A stretch of DNA of 64,000 nt, from positions 248,001-312,000 of the forward strand of contig JADJVZ010000012.1 in NCBI GenBank assembly GCA_016716635.1, given 5' to 3'. This DNA is from Micropruina sp. (GTDB taxonomy: Bacteria; Actinomycetota; Actinomycetes; Propionibacteriales; Propionibacteriaceae). Below the pieces are notes generated by a model that did not search any database, was not told the origin of the DNA, and saw nothing but the letters and a program-made list of their open reading frames with translations. Of the stretch, positions 54,310 to 63,020 are shown one piece after another. A program made the translations under genes and the position numbers. Position 1 is the stretch's first letter. The number at the start of each line of letters is the position of its first letter.

Positions 54310-55944
54310 TCACATCCGGTCGGGGGCCTCGATGCCGAGGAGGTCGAGGCCGGTCGCCAGCACCTTCTTGGTTGCGGCGCACAGCGCCAGTCGGGACGAT
54401 CGCACCTCGCCTTCGGCCTTCAACACCGGGCACTGCTCATAGAACACGCTCATGGCGGTCGCGGTCTCATAGAGGTAGGTACACAGCTTGTGTGGCTGCA
54501 GGTTTTGGGCCACCTCGGCCACCACCTCGCCCAGCTTGGTCAACTGCAGGGCGAGCGTCTGTTCGGCGGGCTCGGCCAAGACGGTGACGGCGCTGAACTC
54601 GATGCCAGCCTCGGCCGCGTTGCGCAGAATCCGGGCAGCCCGGGCGTGGGCGTACTGCAAATAGGGACCCGTGTCGCCGGTGGTTTTGGTCATCCGCGCG
54701 GCGTCGAAGACGTAGTCCTTCTGCAGCTGGTTCGACAGGTCGGCGTACTTGATGGCCGCCAGGGCGATCTCCGGAGCGGCCTCTTGTTCGGCCACGTCCA
54801 GCAGGTCCTCCAGCGGGTAGGCCGTGCCTTCGCGGGTGGCGAAAGGACGTCCGTCCGTGCCCAGCACCATCCCGTAACCGACGTGCTCGGCGCTCACCGA
54901 GTCAGGCAGATAGCCGGCCTTGCGGGCGACCGCGAACGCCAGTTGGAAGTGGTGGCTTTGGCGGGCGTCGGTGACGTAAATGAGTCGATCGGCGGCCAGG
55001 GCGCTGACCCGGTACTTGATGGACGCCACGTCGGTCACGTCGTAGCCGTAGCCGCCGTGCCGGTTGCGGAGAATGGCCGGAGCCTCGAAACCATCGACGA
55101 ACACGACGAGGGCGCCGTCGTCCACCGTGGCGATGCCGCGCGACTCAAGGTCGTCGCAGACATCGCCCAGCATGGCGTTGTACATGCTCTCCCCGGCGAT
55201 GTGCTCGTCGCGAAGCAGGACGTTCAAACGCGCATAGCTGGCGTTGAACCCGGCCTTGGAGATGTCGATGAGGCGCGTCCAGATGGCGCGCGTCTCGGCG
55301 TCGCCGGCCTGCAGCGCGACGACGCGGGCGCGGGCGCGATCGGCGAAGGCTTCGTCGGCCTTGAGACGATCGTTGGCCCGGCGGTAGAGCAACTCGGCGC
55401 CCGCCAGATCGAGGCCGCCGAGGTCGAGGTTCTCGTCCAGCACTTGCTCGATGAGCATGCCGAACTGGCGCCCCCAGTCGCCCACGTGGTTCTGCGGCAG
55501 GACGTCCTCGCCCCGTGCGGTCAGGACGCGGTTGAAGCAGTCGCCGATGATGGTCGTCCGCAGGTGGCCGACGTGCATCTGCTTGGCAACGTTGGGCGAG
55601 CTGTAGTCGAGCACCACCCGGGCCGCGGTCGGATCCGCTTCGATGCCAGCGGCGGGATCGTCCAACACCTCGGTGGCGACCTGCGCCAGGACGCTCGCCT
55701 TGATCCGAATGTTGATGAAGCCCGGCCCGGCGATCTCGAGGGGCTCGCACAGATCGTCCAGTTGGACGCTCGCCACAATCTCTTGCGCGACCTCGCGGGG
55801 CGGACGTCCGGCGTCCTTGGCCAGGCGCAGCGCCACGTTGGACTGGAAGTGTCCGAATTGGGGCTTAGTGGCGGGCCGCAGCTCGGGGTCTACCCCGGCG
55901 ACGGCCTCCAAACGTGCGGCGAGAAGGGAAGGCAGCGACAGCAT
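54310..55944 (-). CDS. argS: Arginyl-tRNA synthetase
   Basis: 544 residues. The N-terminal Add-1-type domain leads to the class I catalytic core with SSPNVAKQMHVGHLR (HVGH at 124-127), GYDVTDVASIKYR, and a helical anticodon-binding DALR domain toward the end (residues about 420-540). No strict KMSKS is visible, which is normal in many ArgRS. It charges tRNA-Arg. The ATG at 55944 is preferred to the frame to 56070, which has no support and would overlap the divergent gene. It is divergent from the aldo/keto reductase gene. Confidence 0.96.
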   Translation of the reverse strand: MLSLPSLLAARLEAVAGVDPELRPATKPQFGHFQSNVALRLAKDAGRPPREVAQEIVASVQLDDLCEPLEIAGPGFINIRIKASVLAQVATEVLDDPAAGIEADPTAARVVLDYSSPNVAKQMHVGHLRTTIIGDCFNRVLTARGEDVLPQNHVGDWGRQFGMLIEQVLDENLDLGGLDLAGAELLYRRANDRLKADEAFADRARARVVALQAGDAETRAIWTRLIDISKAGFNASYARLNVLLRDEHIAGESMYNAMLGDVCDDLESRGIATVDDGALVVFVDGFEAPAILRNRHGGYGYDVTDVASIKYRVSALAADRLIYVTDARQSHHFQLAFAVARKAGYLPDSVSAEHVGYGMVLGTDGRPFATREGTAYPLEDLLDVAEQEAAPEIALAAIKYADLSNQLQKDYVFDAARMTKTTGDTGPYLQYAHARAARILRNAAEAGIEFSAVTVLAEPAEQTLALQLTKLGEVVAEVAQNLQPHKLCTYLYETATAMSVFYEQCPVLKAEGEVRSSRLALCAATKKVLATGLDLLGIEAPDRM

Positions 55945-56048
55945 GTCTCCGATTGTCCCACGCTCGACCACCGCGCTCGATCCGGACTTCGGTTGGTGAT
56001 TCGGCGCGCTACCGTGGGGGTGCGATCCCGGACGAGAGGGCCTCCTTG

Positions 56049-56873
56049 ATGGCAATCCCCACCATTCCACTCAATGACGGTCGGAGCATCCCGCAAGTGG
56101 GGCTCGGAACGTACCTCCTCAAGCCCGAGGACACGGTGGCCGCCGTGTCGACGGCCATCGAGCTGGGGTACCGCCACGTCGACACGGCCGCCATTTACGG
56201 CAACGAGCGCCAAGTCGGACAGGCGATCCGCGAGTCGGGGCTGCCCCGCGAGGAGTTCTTCGTCACCACGAAGCTGTGGAACGACCGCCATGACGATGCG
56301 GCCGGAGCGCTCGGCCTCTCGCTCTCCAAACTGGGGCTGGATTACGTCGACCTCTACCTCATCCACTGGCCCGTGCCGCGGCTGAACCTGCACGTGACGG
56401 CGTGGCAGTCGCTCATCGAACTGCGTAGTCAGGGCCTCACCCGCTCCATCGGCGTCTCGAACTTCCTGCCCCATCACCTGGCCGACGTGGTCGCGACGGG
56501 CGTCACCCCGGCGGTCAACCAGGTCGAAGTGCATCCGACGCTGACGAACCTCGCCGTGCTGGCCGCGAACGACGCCGCGGGCGTGAAGACCGAGGCGTGG
56601 GCCCCGCTCGGGCAGGCCGACGACCTCACGATCCCGACCGTCCTGGCCATCGCCGATCAAGTCGGACGCACGCCCGCCCAGACCGTCCTTCGCTGGCACG
56701 TCCAAGCCGGACGGATTGTCTTCCCCAAATCCCAAAACCCGGCCCGGCTCGCCGAAAACCTCGACCTGTTCGACTTCGAGCTCACCCCGGCGCAGATGGC
56801 GAGCCTGGACGCCTTGGATCGCGGGCACCGCACCGGACCGGACCCCGCAGCATTCTGGGCGAAAGAGGACTGA
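56049..56873 (+). CDS. Aldo/keto reductase, 2,5-diketo-D-gluconate-reductase-like
   Basis: 274 residues. The AKR tetrad is intact: Asp and Tyr in HVDTAAIYGNE (Asp about 45, Tyr about 50), Lys in TTKLW, and His in LIHWP. GVSNFLPHHL and the NADPH-binding region near FPKSQNPARLAENLDLFDF follow. It probably reduces small aldehydes or ketones in the cytoplasm with NADPH; the substrate is unknown. AGAGGG lies 8 nt before the ATG. It is followed after one base by the small acidic gene. Confidence 0.92.
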   Translation: MAIPTIPLNDGRSIPQVGLGTYLLKPEDTVAAVSTAIELGYRHVDTAAIYGNERQVGQAIRESGLPREEFFVTTKLWNDRHDDAAGALGLSLSKLGLDYVDLYLIHWPVPRLNLHVTAWQSLIELRSQGLTRSIGVSNFLPHHLADVVATGVTPAVNQVEVHPTLTNLAVLAANDAAGVKTEAWAPLGQADDLTIPTVLAIADQVGRTPAQTVLRWHVQAGRIVFPKSQNPARLAENLDLFDFELTPAQMASLDALDRGHRTGPDPAAFWAKED

Positions 56874-56874
56874 G

Positions 56875-57093
56875 ATGAGTGGGCTCAACAACGACGTGTT
56901 CGACGACCTCAAGGATCTGCTCACCGGCGAGGGCGCTGCACCCAACGACGACGCCAAGAGCCTCCTCCCTGAGGCCGAGCAACGGCTCCACGATGACTTC
57001 TGGGACGACGGTGGTCCGGTAGGGCAGTTCATCCGCGACATCCCGATCTGGGACGTGGACGGCGACGGCAACCCCGACGACGACGGGCTCTGA
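56875..57093 (+). CDS. Small acidic protein of unknown function
   Basis: 72 residues, rich in Asp and Glu and with almost no Lys or Arg. The text reads like a soluble small acidic protein (DVFDDLKDLL, then DIPIWDVDGDGNPDDDG at the end, which resembles a Ca-binding-type loop by chance or function). AGAGGAC lies 6 nt before the ATG. It starts one base after the reductase stop. No family is recognised. Confidence 0.6.
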   Translation: MSGLNNDVFDDLKDLLTGEGAAPNDDAKSLLPEAEQRLHDDFWDDGGPVGQFIRDIPIWDVDGDGNPDDDGL

Positions 57094-57107
57094 GGACTCG
57101 AATCTCC

Positions 57108-57761
57108 TCAGCCCGCGAGGGCCTTCGTGACGCCGTCCTCTGGCGGGCCGAGGGTGGGCGTCCGCTGGGTTAAAAGGTCCCAGGCCATTTTGACGTTCGC
57201 GCCGTATTCGCGGGTCACCCCGGCGTTCCAGGTGTCGGGGTTGAGCTTCTTAACTGTGTCGTCTCCCACACCCCAGGCGTCGATGCCGATGGTCCGGCAG
57301 ATCGCGAGGGCGCGTGAGAGGTGGTAGCTCTGCGTGACGATGGTCATGGCGTTGACGCCGAAGATCCGCTTGGCGCGCACGCAACTGTCGTAGGTGTCGA
57401 AGCCGGCGTAGTCGCCCACGATCACCTTGGCCGGGACGCCCACCTTGATCAGGTAGTTCCGCATGGCGTCGGTCTCGTTGTAGTGGACGGTGCCGTTGTC
57501 GCCGGAAACCAGCAACACCTTCACCTTGCCGGCCTTGTAGAGCTTGGCTCCGAGATCCAATCGGGCGCGGAGGTAGGGCGAGGGGTTGCCGTTGCTATAA
57601 ACCTCGGCCCCGAGGATCATCGCCACCGGTGCCTCCGGGACGGTCGCCACCGTCGCCACGCGATCGTGGGACATCGCCCACCGATAAACCACCGGCAAGC
57701 CGACGACGGCGAGACCGGCGGCAACGGTTGTTGCCGCCAGCTTGATGATCCAACCGGCCAT
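57108..57761 (-). CDS. SanA/YdcF-like DUF218 membrane-anchored protein
   Basis: 217 residues. An N-terminal helix (about 5-25) anchors it, and the DUF218 domain follows: MILGAEVYSNGNPSPYLRARLDLGAKLY, VLLVSGDNG, NETDAMRNYLIKVGVP, DTYDSCVRAKRIF and IVTQSYHLSRAL, matching the vancomycin-tolerance SanA group. It is thought to act in envelope integrity or murein processing; the exact reaction is unproven. The ATG at 57761 is supported by TAGCAT 6 nt upstream; a GTG at 57767 is possible. It is convergent with the small acidic gene. Confidence 0.85.
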   Translation of the reverse strand: MAGWIIKLAATTVAAGLAVVGLPVVYRWAMSHDRVATVATVPEAPVAMILGAEVYSNGNPSPYLRARLDLGAKLYKAGKVKVLLVSGDNGTVHYNETDAMRNYLIKVGVPAKVIVGDYAGFDTYDSCVRAKRIFGVNAMTIVTQSYHLSRALAICRTIGIDAWGVGDDTVKKLNPDTWNAGVTREYGANVKMAWDLLTQRTPTLGPPEDGVTKALAG

Positions 57762-57767
57762 GGGCAC

Positions 57768-57773
57768 ATGCTA
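57768..57773 (-). promoter_or_regulatory. -10 element TAGCAT of a leaderless promoter
   Basis: On the - strand TAGCAT ends 6 nt before the ATG at 57761. Confidence 0.55.
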
Positions 57774-57832
57774 GTAGTCACCGCACAAGTGATTTCAGCA
57801 AGATGCGACTTGCGTAATTCCCGTCCGTGAAC

Positions 57833-57851
57833 TTAGGTTAGGCATACCTAA
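57833..57851 (+). promoter_or_regulatory. DtxR/IdeR iron box upstream of the FTR1 permease
   Basis: TTAGGTTAGGCATACCTAA at 57833-57851 matches the 19-bp actinobacterial iron-box consensus TTAGGTTAGCCTAACCTAA at 17 of 19 positions (differences in the centre only). It lies 17 bp before the permease ATG, where a bound repressor would block transcription when iron is high. Confidence 0.85.
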
Positions 57852-57868
57852 TTTGTTTGAAGGACATC

Positions 57869-58810
57869 ATGCTCCCCACGTATCTGATTGGCCTCCGCGA
57901 GGGGCTCGAGGCCGCCCTCATCGTCACGATCCTCTTGGCCTACCTGACCAAGTCGGGACGAGCCACGCAGCTGCCCCGGGTATGGCTCGGAGTCGGCGCG
58001 GCCATCACGTTGTCGCTCGGCTTTAGCGCGCTCCTCTCGTTTGGCCCCGCCAGCCTCCCCGAGGGCGCCGAAGAGACCATCACCGGACTGCTGTCGCTCG
58101 CGGCGGTGGGACTTGTCACCTGGATGATCTTCTGGATGGCCAAAACGGGGCACCACATGGCCTCGGATCTCCGCCAGCAGGTGGACGACGCTGGCCCCCA
58201 GGGCTGGGCGCTGCCCCTGGTCGGCTTCCTCGCCGTCGGTCGCGAGGGCTTCGAGACCGCCTTGTTCTTGTGGGCGACCACTGGCTCCACCGGCGAGACC
58301 GGGTTCGAGCCGATCCTGGGCGCACTGCTTGGCATCGCCACGGCCATCGCGCTGGGATGGCTGATCTACCGCGGGTCCATCCGGATCAACCTCAGCAAGT
58401 TCTTCGCCTGGACCGCAGGCTTGCTCATCGTCGTCGCTGCCGGGGTCCTGGCCTACAGCGTCCACGAGTTCCAAGAGGCAAGCGTCCTCCCAGGCGAGGA
58501 CGATCTGGCGTTCGACATCACCGGCGTTATGCCCAAGACATCGCTGCCCGCTGTGCTGTTGCGCGGCACGCTCAACATCCGCCCGGCCATGTCGGTGCTC
58601 GAAGTCGCCGCCTGGCTTAGCTACGTGGTCGTCGTCGGCCTGGCCTACTGGTGGGTGGTTCGATCCAATCCCCGCCGCACCAACAGTGCGCCCCCTGCCC
58701 CGCCGGGTGCGGTCGCGGGAAGCGCTGCGTCCGACGTCGCACCCGAGACACCACCCAAGTCACATGCCGGAGCCACCTCGAAAACCAGCGTCCACCGGCC
58801 CGGCCGCTAA
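57869..58810 (+). CDS. efeU: FTR1-family iron permease (EfeU-like)
   Basis: 313 residues with about seven helices. The two iron-binding R-E-x-x-E motifs are present: REGLEA (about residues 10-15) and REGFETA (about 126-132). It imports ferrous or ferric iron through the membrane. The ATG at 57869 has AAGGA 6 nt upstream; the TTG at 57857 is unlikely. An iron box overlaps its promoter. Usual partners EfeO and EfeB are not present downstream; the next gene is convergent and unrelated. The C-terminal tail of about 55 residues is Pro/Ala/Thr-rich and not conserved. Confidence 0.92.
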   Translation: MLPTYLIGLREGLEAALIVTILLAYLTKSGRATQLPRVWLGVGAAITLSLGFSALLSFGPASLPEGAEETITGLLSLAAVGLVTWMIFWMAKTGHHMASDLRQQVDDAGPQGWALPLVGFLAVGREGFETALFLWATTGSTGETGFEPILGALLGIATAIALGWLIYRGSIRINLSKFFAWTAGLLIVVAAGVLAYSVHEFQEASVLPGEDDLAFDITGVMPKTSLPAVLLRGTLNIRPAMSVLEVAAWLSYVVVVGLAYWWVVRSNPRRTNSAPPAPPGAVAGSAASDVAPETPPKSHAGATSKTSVHRPGR

Positions 58811-58904
58811 CAGCGCTCCTCCCCCACGCCAATCCGATCCCCCGCACCACTCCCGATGCGGGTGGGGCACCCTCTGCCCTCCCCACGTTGCTGGCGTTAA
58901 GCGT

Positions 58905-58932
58905 CATTGCTGGCGATATTTCGCCAGCAATG
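58905..58932. terminator. Palindromic hairpin between convergent efeU and phosphorylase genes
   Basis: CATTGCTGGCGA (58905-58916) and its exact complement (58921-58932) with a 4-nt loop. Extra single copies of TTGCTGGCG and CGCCAGCAA flank it. Confidence 0.6.
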
Positions 58933-58984
58933 ACCGCTATCGCCAGCAAAGTCGCAGATAACGGCACCACAGCACCCCAACGCC

Positions 58985-59088
58985 TACTCCGCGGACGTGC
59001 GTCCGTCCCCTACTCCGCGGACGTGCATCCGTCCCCCACTCCGCGGACGGGCGTCCGCCCCCTACTCCGCGGACGTGTACCCCGCCTC
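58985..59088. repeat. Four tandem 26-bp repeats overlapping the 3' end of the phosphorylase gene
   Basis: Units start at 58985, 59011, 59037 and 59063, each beginning (T/C)ACTCCGCGGACG and the first three having a small GGACG...CGTCC hairpin in the middle. The last unit covers the final codons and stop of the phosphorylase gene (59062-59862), so the 3' end was amplified. The stop codon (TAG on the - strand) is repeated in each copy or near it. Confidence 0.7.
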
Positions 59089-59862
59089 GGCATCCAACGC
59101 CAGCGCCGCATCAGCCGCCAGTTGGAGGAGGCGATCGCGCACCTCATGGCGATCGTTCCAACCGCGCCTGTCCCAGATCTCGCCCGACAGGTCATCACCC
59201 GCATAGAGCACCTGGGCGAGCGACCGCCCTCGAAATTGGGCGACGGCTGCGATGGCTGCGGCTTCCATCTCGACCATGAGGCACCCCTCGTCCGTCCGTG
59301 CCGCAATGCGGCTAGCGGTCTCGCGGTAGGGAGCGTCGGTGGTCCACGTGCGTCCTTCAACGAACGGCGCCCCGCTCGCCTCAAGCACAGTGCGCCAGGC
59401 GCGCAATGCCGCGGCATCGGCGTCGAGCGTCCTAGCGGGGGTGAGGTAGTGGTGGGATGTCCCTTCGTCCCGCACCGCCGAGGTGACCAGCATCAAATGC
59501 CCGAGCGTAAGTTCCCGCCGTAGCGCGCCCGCACCCCCGCAGGCGACAAACGATCGGCAGCCAAAGGCAATCACTTCCTCCAGCAGCGCCGCGGCCATGG
59601 GGGCGCCCACGGCCATCGGCATCACCGCCAACCGCTGTCCTCGATGCGTAACCTCGTAGAGCGGATGCTGGCCGTCCTCCCACGGATTCTCAACAACCAC
59701 TGACCCGCCGACGCGCCCAATCCAGCGCAGCGCTGCATCTCCGAACCAGGTCAGGACGCACGCAGTCGGCACATCGCGGGGCTCGATGATCCGACTCGGC
59801 TCGATGAACGCCTCCGCATCGGGGTGCAACTCCAACAAGGGGCTGATGGTCTGGCTGTGCAT
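59062..59862 (-). CDS. Nucleoside phosphorylase (uridine-phosphorylase-like)
   Basis: 266 residues. The fold-family pattern is seen in PMAVGAPMAAALLEEVIAFG (about residues 82-101), VACGGAGALRRELTLGHLMLV, DEGTSHHYL and GCLMVEMEAAAIAAVAQF (about 202-219), the E-M-E ribose-binding motif. It breaks nucleosides to base and ribose-1-phosphate. The ATG at 59862 was chosen; a TTG ten codons upstream is possible. The gene is monocistronic, with the tandem repeats at its end. The substrate (uridine, purine or other) is not fixed. Confidence 0.82.
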   Translation of the reverse strand: MHSQTISPLLELHPDAEAFIEPSRIIEPRDVPTACVLTWFGDAALRWIGRVGGSVVVENPWEDGQHPLYEVTHRGQRLAVMPMAVGAPMAAALLEEVIAFGCRSFVACGGAGALRRELTLGHLMLVTSAVRDEGTSHHYLTPARTLDADAAALRAWRTVLEASGAPFVEGRTWTTDAPYRETASRIAARTDEGCLMVEMEAAAIAAVAQFRGRSLAQVLYAGDDLSGEIWDRRGWNDRHEVRDRLLQLAADAALALDAEAGYTSAE

Positions 59863-60012
59863 GGCAGAGATCTTCGCACCCCCCGGATCCAACGAGGCCG
59901 CCGGACGCAGCCACTCGCCCCCAAATCATGCAGATTTCGCCGCCTCATTGGTCCAGACGACAACCCCCGAAATCAGCATGATCTGGGTGGGAGCGGGCCC
60001 CCCGGAACCCAT

Positions 60013-60055
60013 CTCGGGCGGGAATCGAAACCATGAGTTTCGATTCCCGCCCGAG
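60013..60055 (-). terminator. Hairpin terminator after pgi
   Basis: A perfect 18-bp inverted repeat (60013-60030 with 60038-60055) with a 7-nt loop, 20 bp after the pgi stop. Confidence 0.75.
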
Positions 60056-60075
60056 GGACGAGAGCGCCGCAGAAC

Positions 60076-61746
60076 TCAGATGCGGTGGGCCCGGTAGTAG
60101 CGGATCAAACCCTGCGTGGAGGAATCCTGCGCGGCCAGGGCTGCGTCGTCGGCGCTGATCGCCGGGGCGATCTGGTTGGCCAACTGCTTGCCCAGCTCCA
60201 CACCCCACTGGTCGAACGAATCGATGCCCCACACGACCCCCTGGACGAACGTGATGTGCTCGTACAAGGCGATCAACTGACCCACCACGGACGGGGTCAA
60301 GGCCGGGGCCATGATCGACGTGGTTGGACGATTGCCGGGGAACACCCGCGCCGGGACGATCGCCTCGGCCGTGCCCTCGGCGCGCACTTCGTCGGCCGTC
60401 TTGCCGAAGGCCAACGCCTTCGTCTGCGCGAAGAAGTTCGCTAGGAACAACTCGTGGACGTCCTGAGACCCGTCCTTGATCGGATGCGCGGGCGTCGCAA
60501 CGGCGAGGAAGTCGGCCGGGATCAGCTGGGTTCCCTGGTGGATCAGCTGGTAGAAGGCGTGCTGGCCATTCGTGCCGGGCTCGCCCCAGAAGATTTCGCC
60601 GGTCTCGGTGGTGACGGGCAGACCGTCCGCGCGGACGCCCTTGCCGTTGGATTCCATCGTGAGCTGCTGCAGGTAGGCCGCGAAGCGGTGCAGGTACTGC
60701 GCATACGGCAGGATCGCGTGGCTCTTTGCCTTCCAGAAGTTGACGTACCAGACGTTCAGCAGGCCCATCAGCGCGGGCACGTTCTGGGCCCACGGGGTGG
60801 TGTAGAAGTGCTCGTCGATGGCGTTGAAGCCGCCGAGGAAGTCGGCGAAGTTGTCCGGCCCGAGCGCCACGGCGAGCGAGGTACCGACCGCGGAGTCGAC
60901 CGAGTAGCGGCCGCCCACCCAGTCCCAGAACCCGAAGGCGTTGGCCGGATCGATGCCGAACGCCGCGACCTTGTCGAGGGCCGTCGACACCGCGACGAAG
61001 TGCTTCGCGACGGCGCCGTTGGCGGCAGCCTCCGAGTCGTCGATCACGCCGGACGCCCGCAGCTTGCCGAGCAACCAGTCCCGCGCCATGCGCGCGTTGG
61101 TGAGGGTTTCCAGCGTGGTGAAGGTCTTGGACGCCACGATGAACAACGTGGTCTCCGGATCAACGTCCGCGGTCTTCTCGTAGATGTCCGTCGGATCGAT
61201 GTTGGAGACGAAACGGCACTGCAGCCCCGGCTTCACGTACGGCTTCAGCGCCTCGTACACCATGACTGGGCCCAGGTCCGAGCCGCCGATGCCGATGTTG
61301 ATGACGGTCGTGATCGGCTTACCCGTGACGCCCTTCCACTCGCCGCTGCGGACGGCATCCGCGAACGCGTAGATCTTGGCCAGCACCTCGTGGACCTCAT
61401 CGACGACGTTGACGCCATCAAAGGTCACCACATCGCCCTTGGGGCGGCGCAGGGCCGTGTGAAGCACCGCGCGGTTCTCGGTGACGTTGATCCGCTGACC
61501 GGAGTACATCGCCTCGCGACGCTCGGCCAGCCCCACCTCATCAGCGAGGGCACACAGGGCCGCGATCACCTCGCCGTTCACGAGGTTCTTCGACAGGTCC
61601 ACGTACAGGTCTCCAGCGCTGCGCGAGAGGGCAGCGGCTCGCTCCGGATCGTCCGCGAACCAAGCGCGCAGGTCAGGGACCATCGCGTCTTTCAGTGCGG
61701 CAAGCTGCGCCCAAGCAGGCGTGGTGGTCGGGTCAACAATCGTCAT
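60076..61746 (-). CDS. pgi: Glucose-6-phosphate isomerase
   Basis: 556 residues, the standard length. The family features are NIGIGGSDLGPVMVYEAL (about residues 149-166), SKTFTTLETLTNA (about 205-217), WDWVGGRYSVDSAVG (about 264-278), ESNGKG and GEIFWGEPGTNGQHAFYQLIHQGT, and WGVELGKQLA near the end. It interconverts glucose-6-phosphate and fructose-6-phosphate. TAGGCT lies 6 nt before the ATG at 61746, so it is probably leaderless. Confidence 0.97.
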   Translation of the reverse strand: MTIVDPTTTPAWAQLAALKDAMVPDLRAWFADDPERAAALSRSAGDLYVDLSKNLVNGEVIAALCALADEVGLAERREAMYSGQRINVTENRAVLHTALRRPKGDVVTFDGVNVVDEVHEVLAKIYAFADAVRSGEWKGVTGKPITTVINIGIGGSDLGPVMVYEALKPYVKPGLQCRFVSNIDPTDIYEKTADVDPETTLFIVASKTFTTLETLTNARMARDWLLGKLRASGVIDDSEAAANGAVAKHFVAVSTALDKVAAFGIDPANAFGFWDWVGGRYSVDSAVGTSLAVALGPDNFADFLGGFNAIDEHFYTTPWAQNVPALMGLLNVWYVNFWKAKSHAILPYAQYLHRFAAYLQQLTMESNGKGVRADGLPVTTETGEIFWGEPGTNGQHAFYQLIHQGTQLIPADFLAVATPAHPIKDGSQDVHELFLANFFAQTKALAFGKTADEVRAEGTAEAIVPARVFPGNRPTTSIMAPALTPSVVGQLIALYEHITFVQGVVWGIDSFDQWGVELGKQLANQIAPAISADDAALAAQDSSTQGLIRYYRAHRI

Positions 61747-61752
61747 GGCGTC

Positions 61753-61758
61753 AGCCTA
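61753..61758 (-). promoter_or_regulatory. -10 element TAGGCT of the leaderless pgi promoter
   Basis: On the - strand TAGGCT ends 6 nt before the ATG at 61746. Confidence 0.55.
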
Positions 61759-61828
61759 GTTCGACCACAGGTGCCGAAGGGAACCATCCGAGAGGCAAAC
61801 GCTCCGACGCGAAGAATGCCTTCAAACA

Positions 61829-61864
61829 AGACAACGCCCCCGCCGTGTCGGCGAGGGGCTGTCT
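61829..61864 (-). terminator. Hairpin terminator after the SH3/M15-like gene
   Basis: An imperfect stem (AGACAACGCCCCCGCCG pairing with CGGCGAGGGGCTGTCT across TGT), followed on the - strand by a T-rich stretch (TTGTCTTGTTT). Confidence 0.7.
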
Positions 61865-61871
61865 ACAAGGC

Positions 61872-62852
61872 TCAGTTGGGGACGACGCTCACGTGGACGT
61901 GGTCCATGTGGTTCGCGGTGTCGCTGCCACGGTTGGCCATCCCGCGCCAGCTCGGGGAACTGGTCGTCCAGATCTGCTGACGGTAGATGATGTACTTCAC
62001 GTGGAAGGCGCCGGCGTTGGCCGCGAAGAAGTCGCGAATCGCGGTACCCAAGGCCACATTCGAGTTGTAGTTCGGGATCATGATGTCGATCGCGAGGCCG
62101 TTGGGGTGATCCGACGAGATGCTGTCGGACGGACGCCATCCGCCCATCGAACCGATCTGCGGGAAGTACTTGCGAACCGCCAGGACGACCGACTTGGCGT
62201 AGCTCGTGGTGCGATCCAGGTTGGACGACCCGAGCGAGCCACCGGTCCAGACCGGGACGAGCCCGCCGGAGGTATCAGCCGCGAGGGCGACCGTACCGGT
62301 GGCGGCCTTCGTCGCCGCCGTGGGCGCCTTGTCGGAAAGGTGCGAAGCCAGCACCCAGCCGAGTCCGTCGTTGAACTGGATCTGCTGGTAGGAACCCGCC
62401 GTGGCGTCCGTAACCAGAACCTTGTCGCCGGCCTTGAGCTGCCCCAGCCCGGCGGACGTTGCGCTGGCCTCACCGCGGACATTCAACGTGGCGGTGGCGT
62501 AACGGGCGGTGGCAGCGGCGGCCGGAGCAGCGGCGGCCGGCGCAACCTTCGCGAGTGCGACGGTCTCGGTGAGAGCCGTGCGGAGCTCGGAGCGAGTAGC
62601 GGCGTCGATGTTGCGGGCGCCAAGGGTGGTGGTCGCGGGGTTGGTAGCCGCGGAGGATGTCGCCGGCTGAAGCAGCAGGGCCCCAGCGGTGGCGCCGCTG
62701 GCGAGCACCAGCATGGCCGGCGCGGTGTGGCGGCCAACGGCGTCACGCCACGTCGGGATGGAACGCCGGGCGCGCACAAACTGTGCCGCGCGCTCAGCCG
62801 CGTCGCTCGCTTCGTCGGCTGCCGTGTTGGCAGCCCTGCGCGCTTCGTACAT
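61872..62852 (-). CDS. Secreted SH3-domain protein with M15-like C-terminal peptidase domain
   Basis: 326 residues. An N-terminal basic/helical part and a hydrophobic stretch (about 44-65, HTAPAMLVLASGATAGALLL) suggest a signal or anchor. An SH3_3-like domain (about 120-170: ATLNVRGEASATSAGLGQLKAGDKVLV) and a C-terminal domain of the VanY/ARB-07466 type (about 215-326) follow. The latter contains SDHPNGLAIDIMIPN, with the H and D zinc-site pattern, and HMDHVHVSVVPN with the final H-x-H. It probably remodels or binds cell-wall peptidoglycan. It is monocistronic and ends in the hairpin. Confidence 0.8.
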   Translation of the reverse strand: MYEARRAANTAADEASDAAERAAQFVRARRSIPTWRDAVGRHTAPAMLVLASGATAGALLLQPATSSAATNPATTTLGARNIDAATRSELRTALTETVALAKVAPAAAAPAAAATARYATATLNVRGEASATSAGLGQLKAGDKVLVTDATAGSYQQIQFNDGLGWVLASHLSDKAPTAATKAATGTVALAADTSGGLVPVWTGGSLGSSNLDRTTSYAKSVVLAVRKYFPQIGSMGGWRPSDSISSDHPNGLAIDIMIPNYNSNVALGTAIRDFFAANAGAFHVKYIIYRQQIWTTSSPSWRGMANRGSDTANHMDHVHVSVVPN

Positions 62853-63020
62853 TGCTTGGTTCCGTCCATTGGTATTGGGCTCGTTGATAGCCTAACCTGA
62901 ACAGAACCTGAGAACAAAGTCTGGTTTCCTTAAGTTTGGGGGAGACGTGCCGAGCGATCTTCACATCGTGCGAGGGTCGGCGGCCGTAACCGAGGGAAAC
63001 ACCGTCCAGAATCGGTGTAC

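Noticed and set aside
62881..62902. Possible second iron box in GATAGCCTAACCTGAAC
   Set aside because: Only the right half matches the iron-box consensus; the left half is lost. The downstream gene is a wall protein with no iron link.
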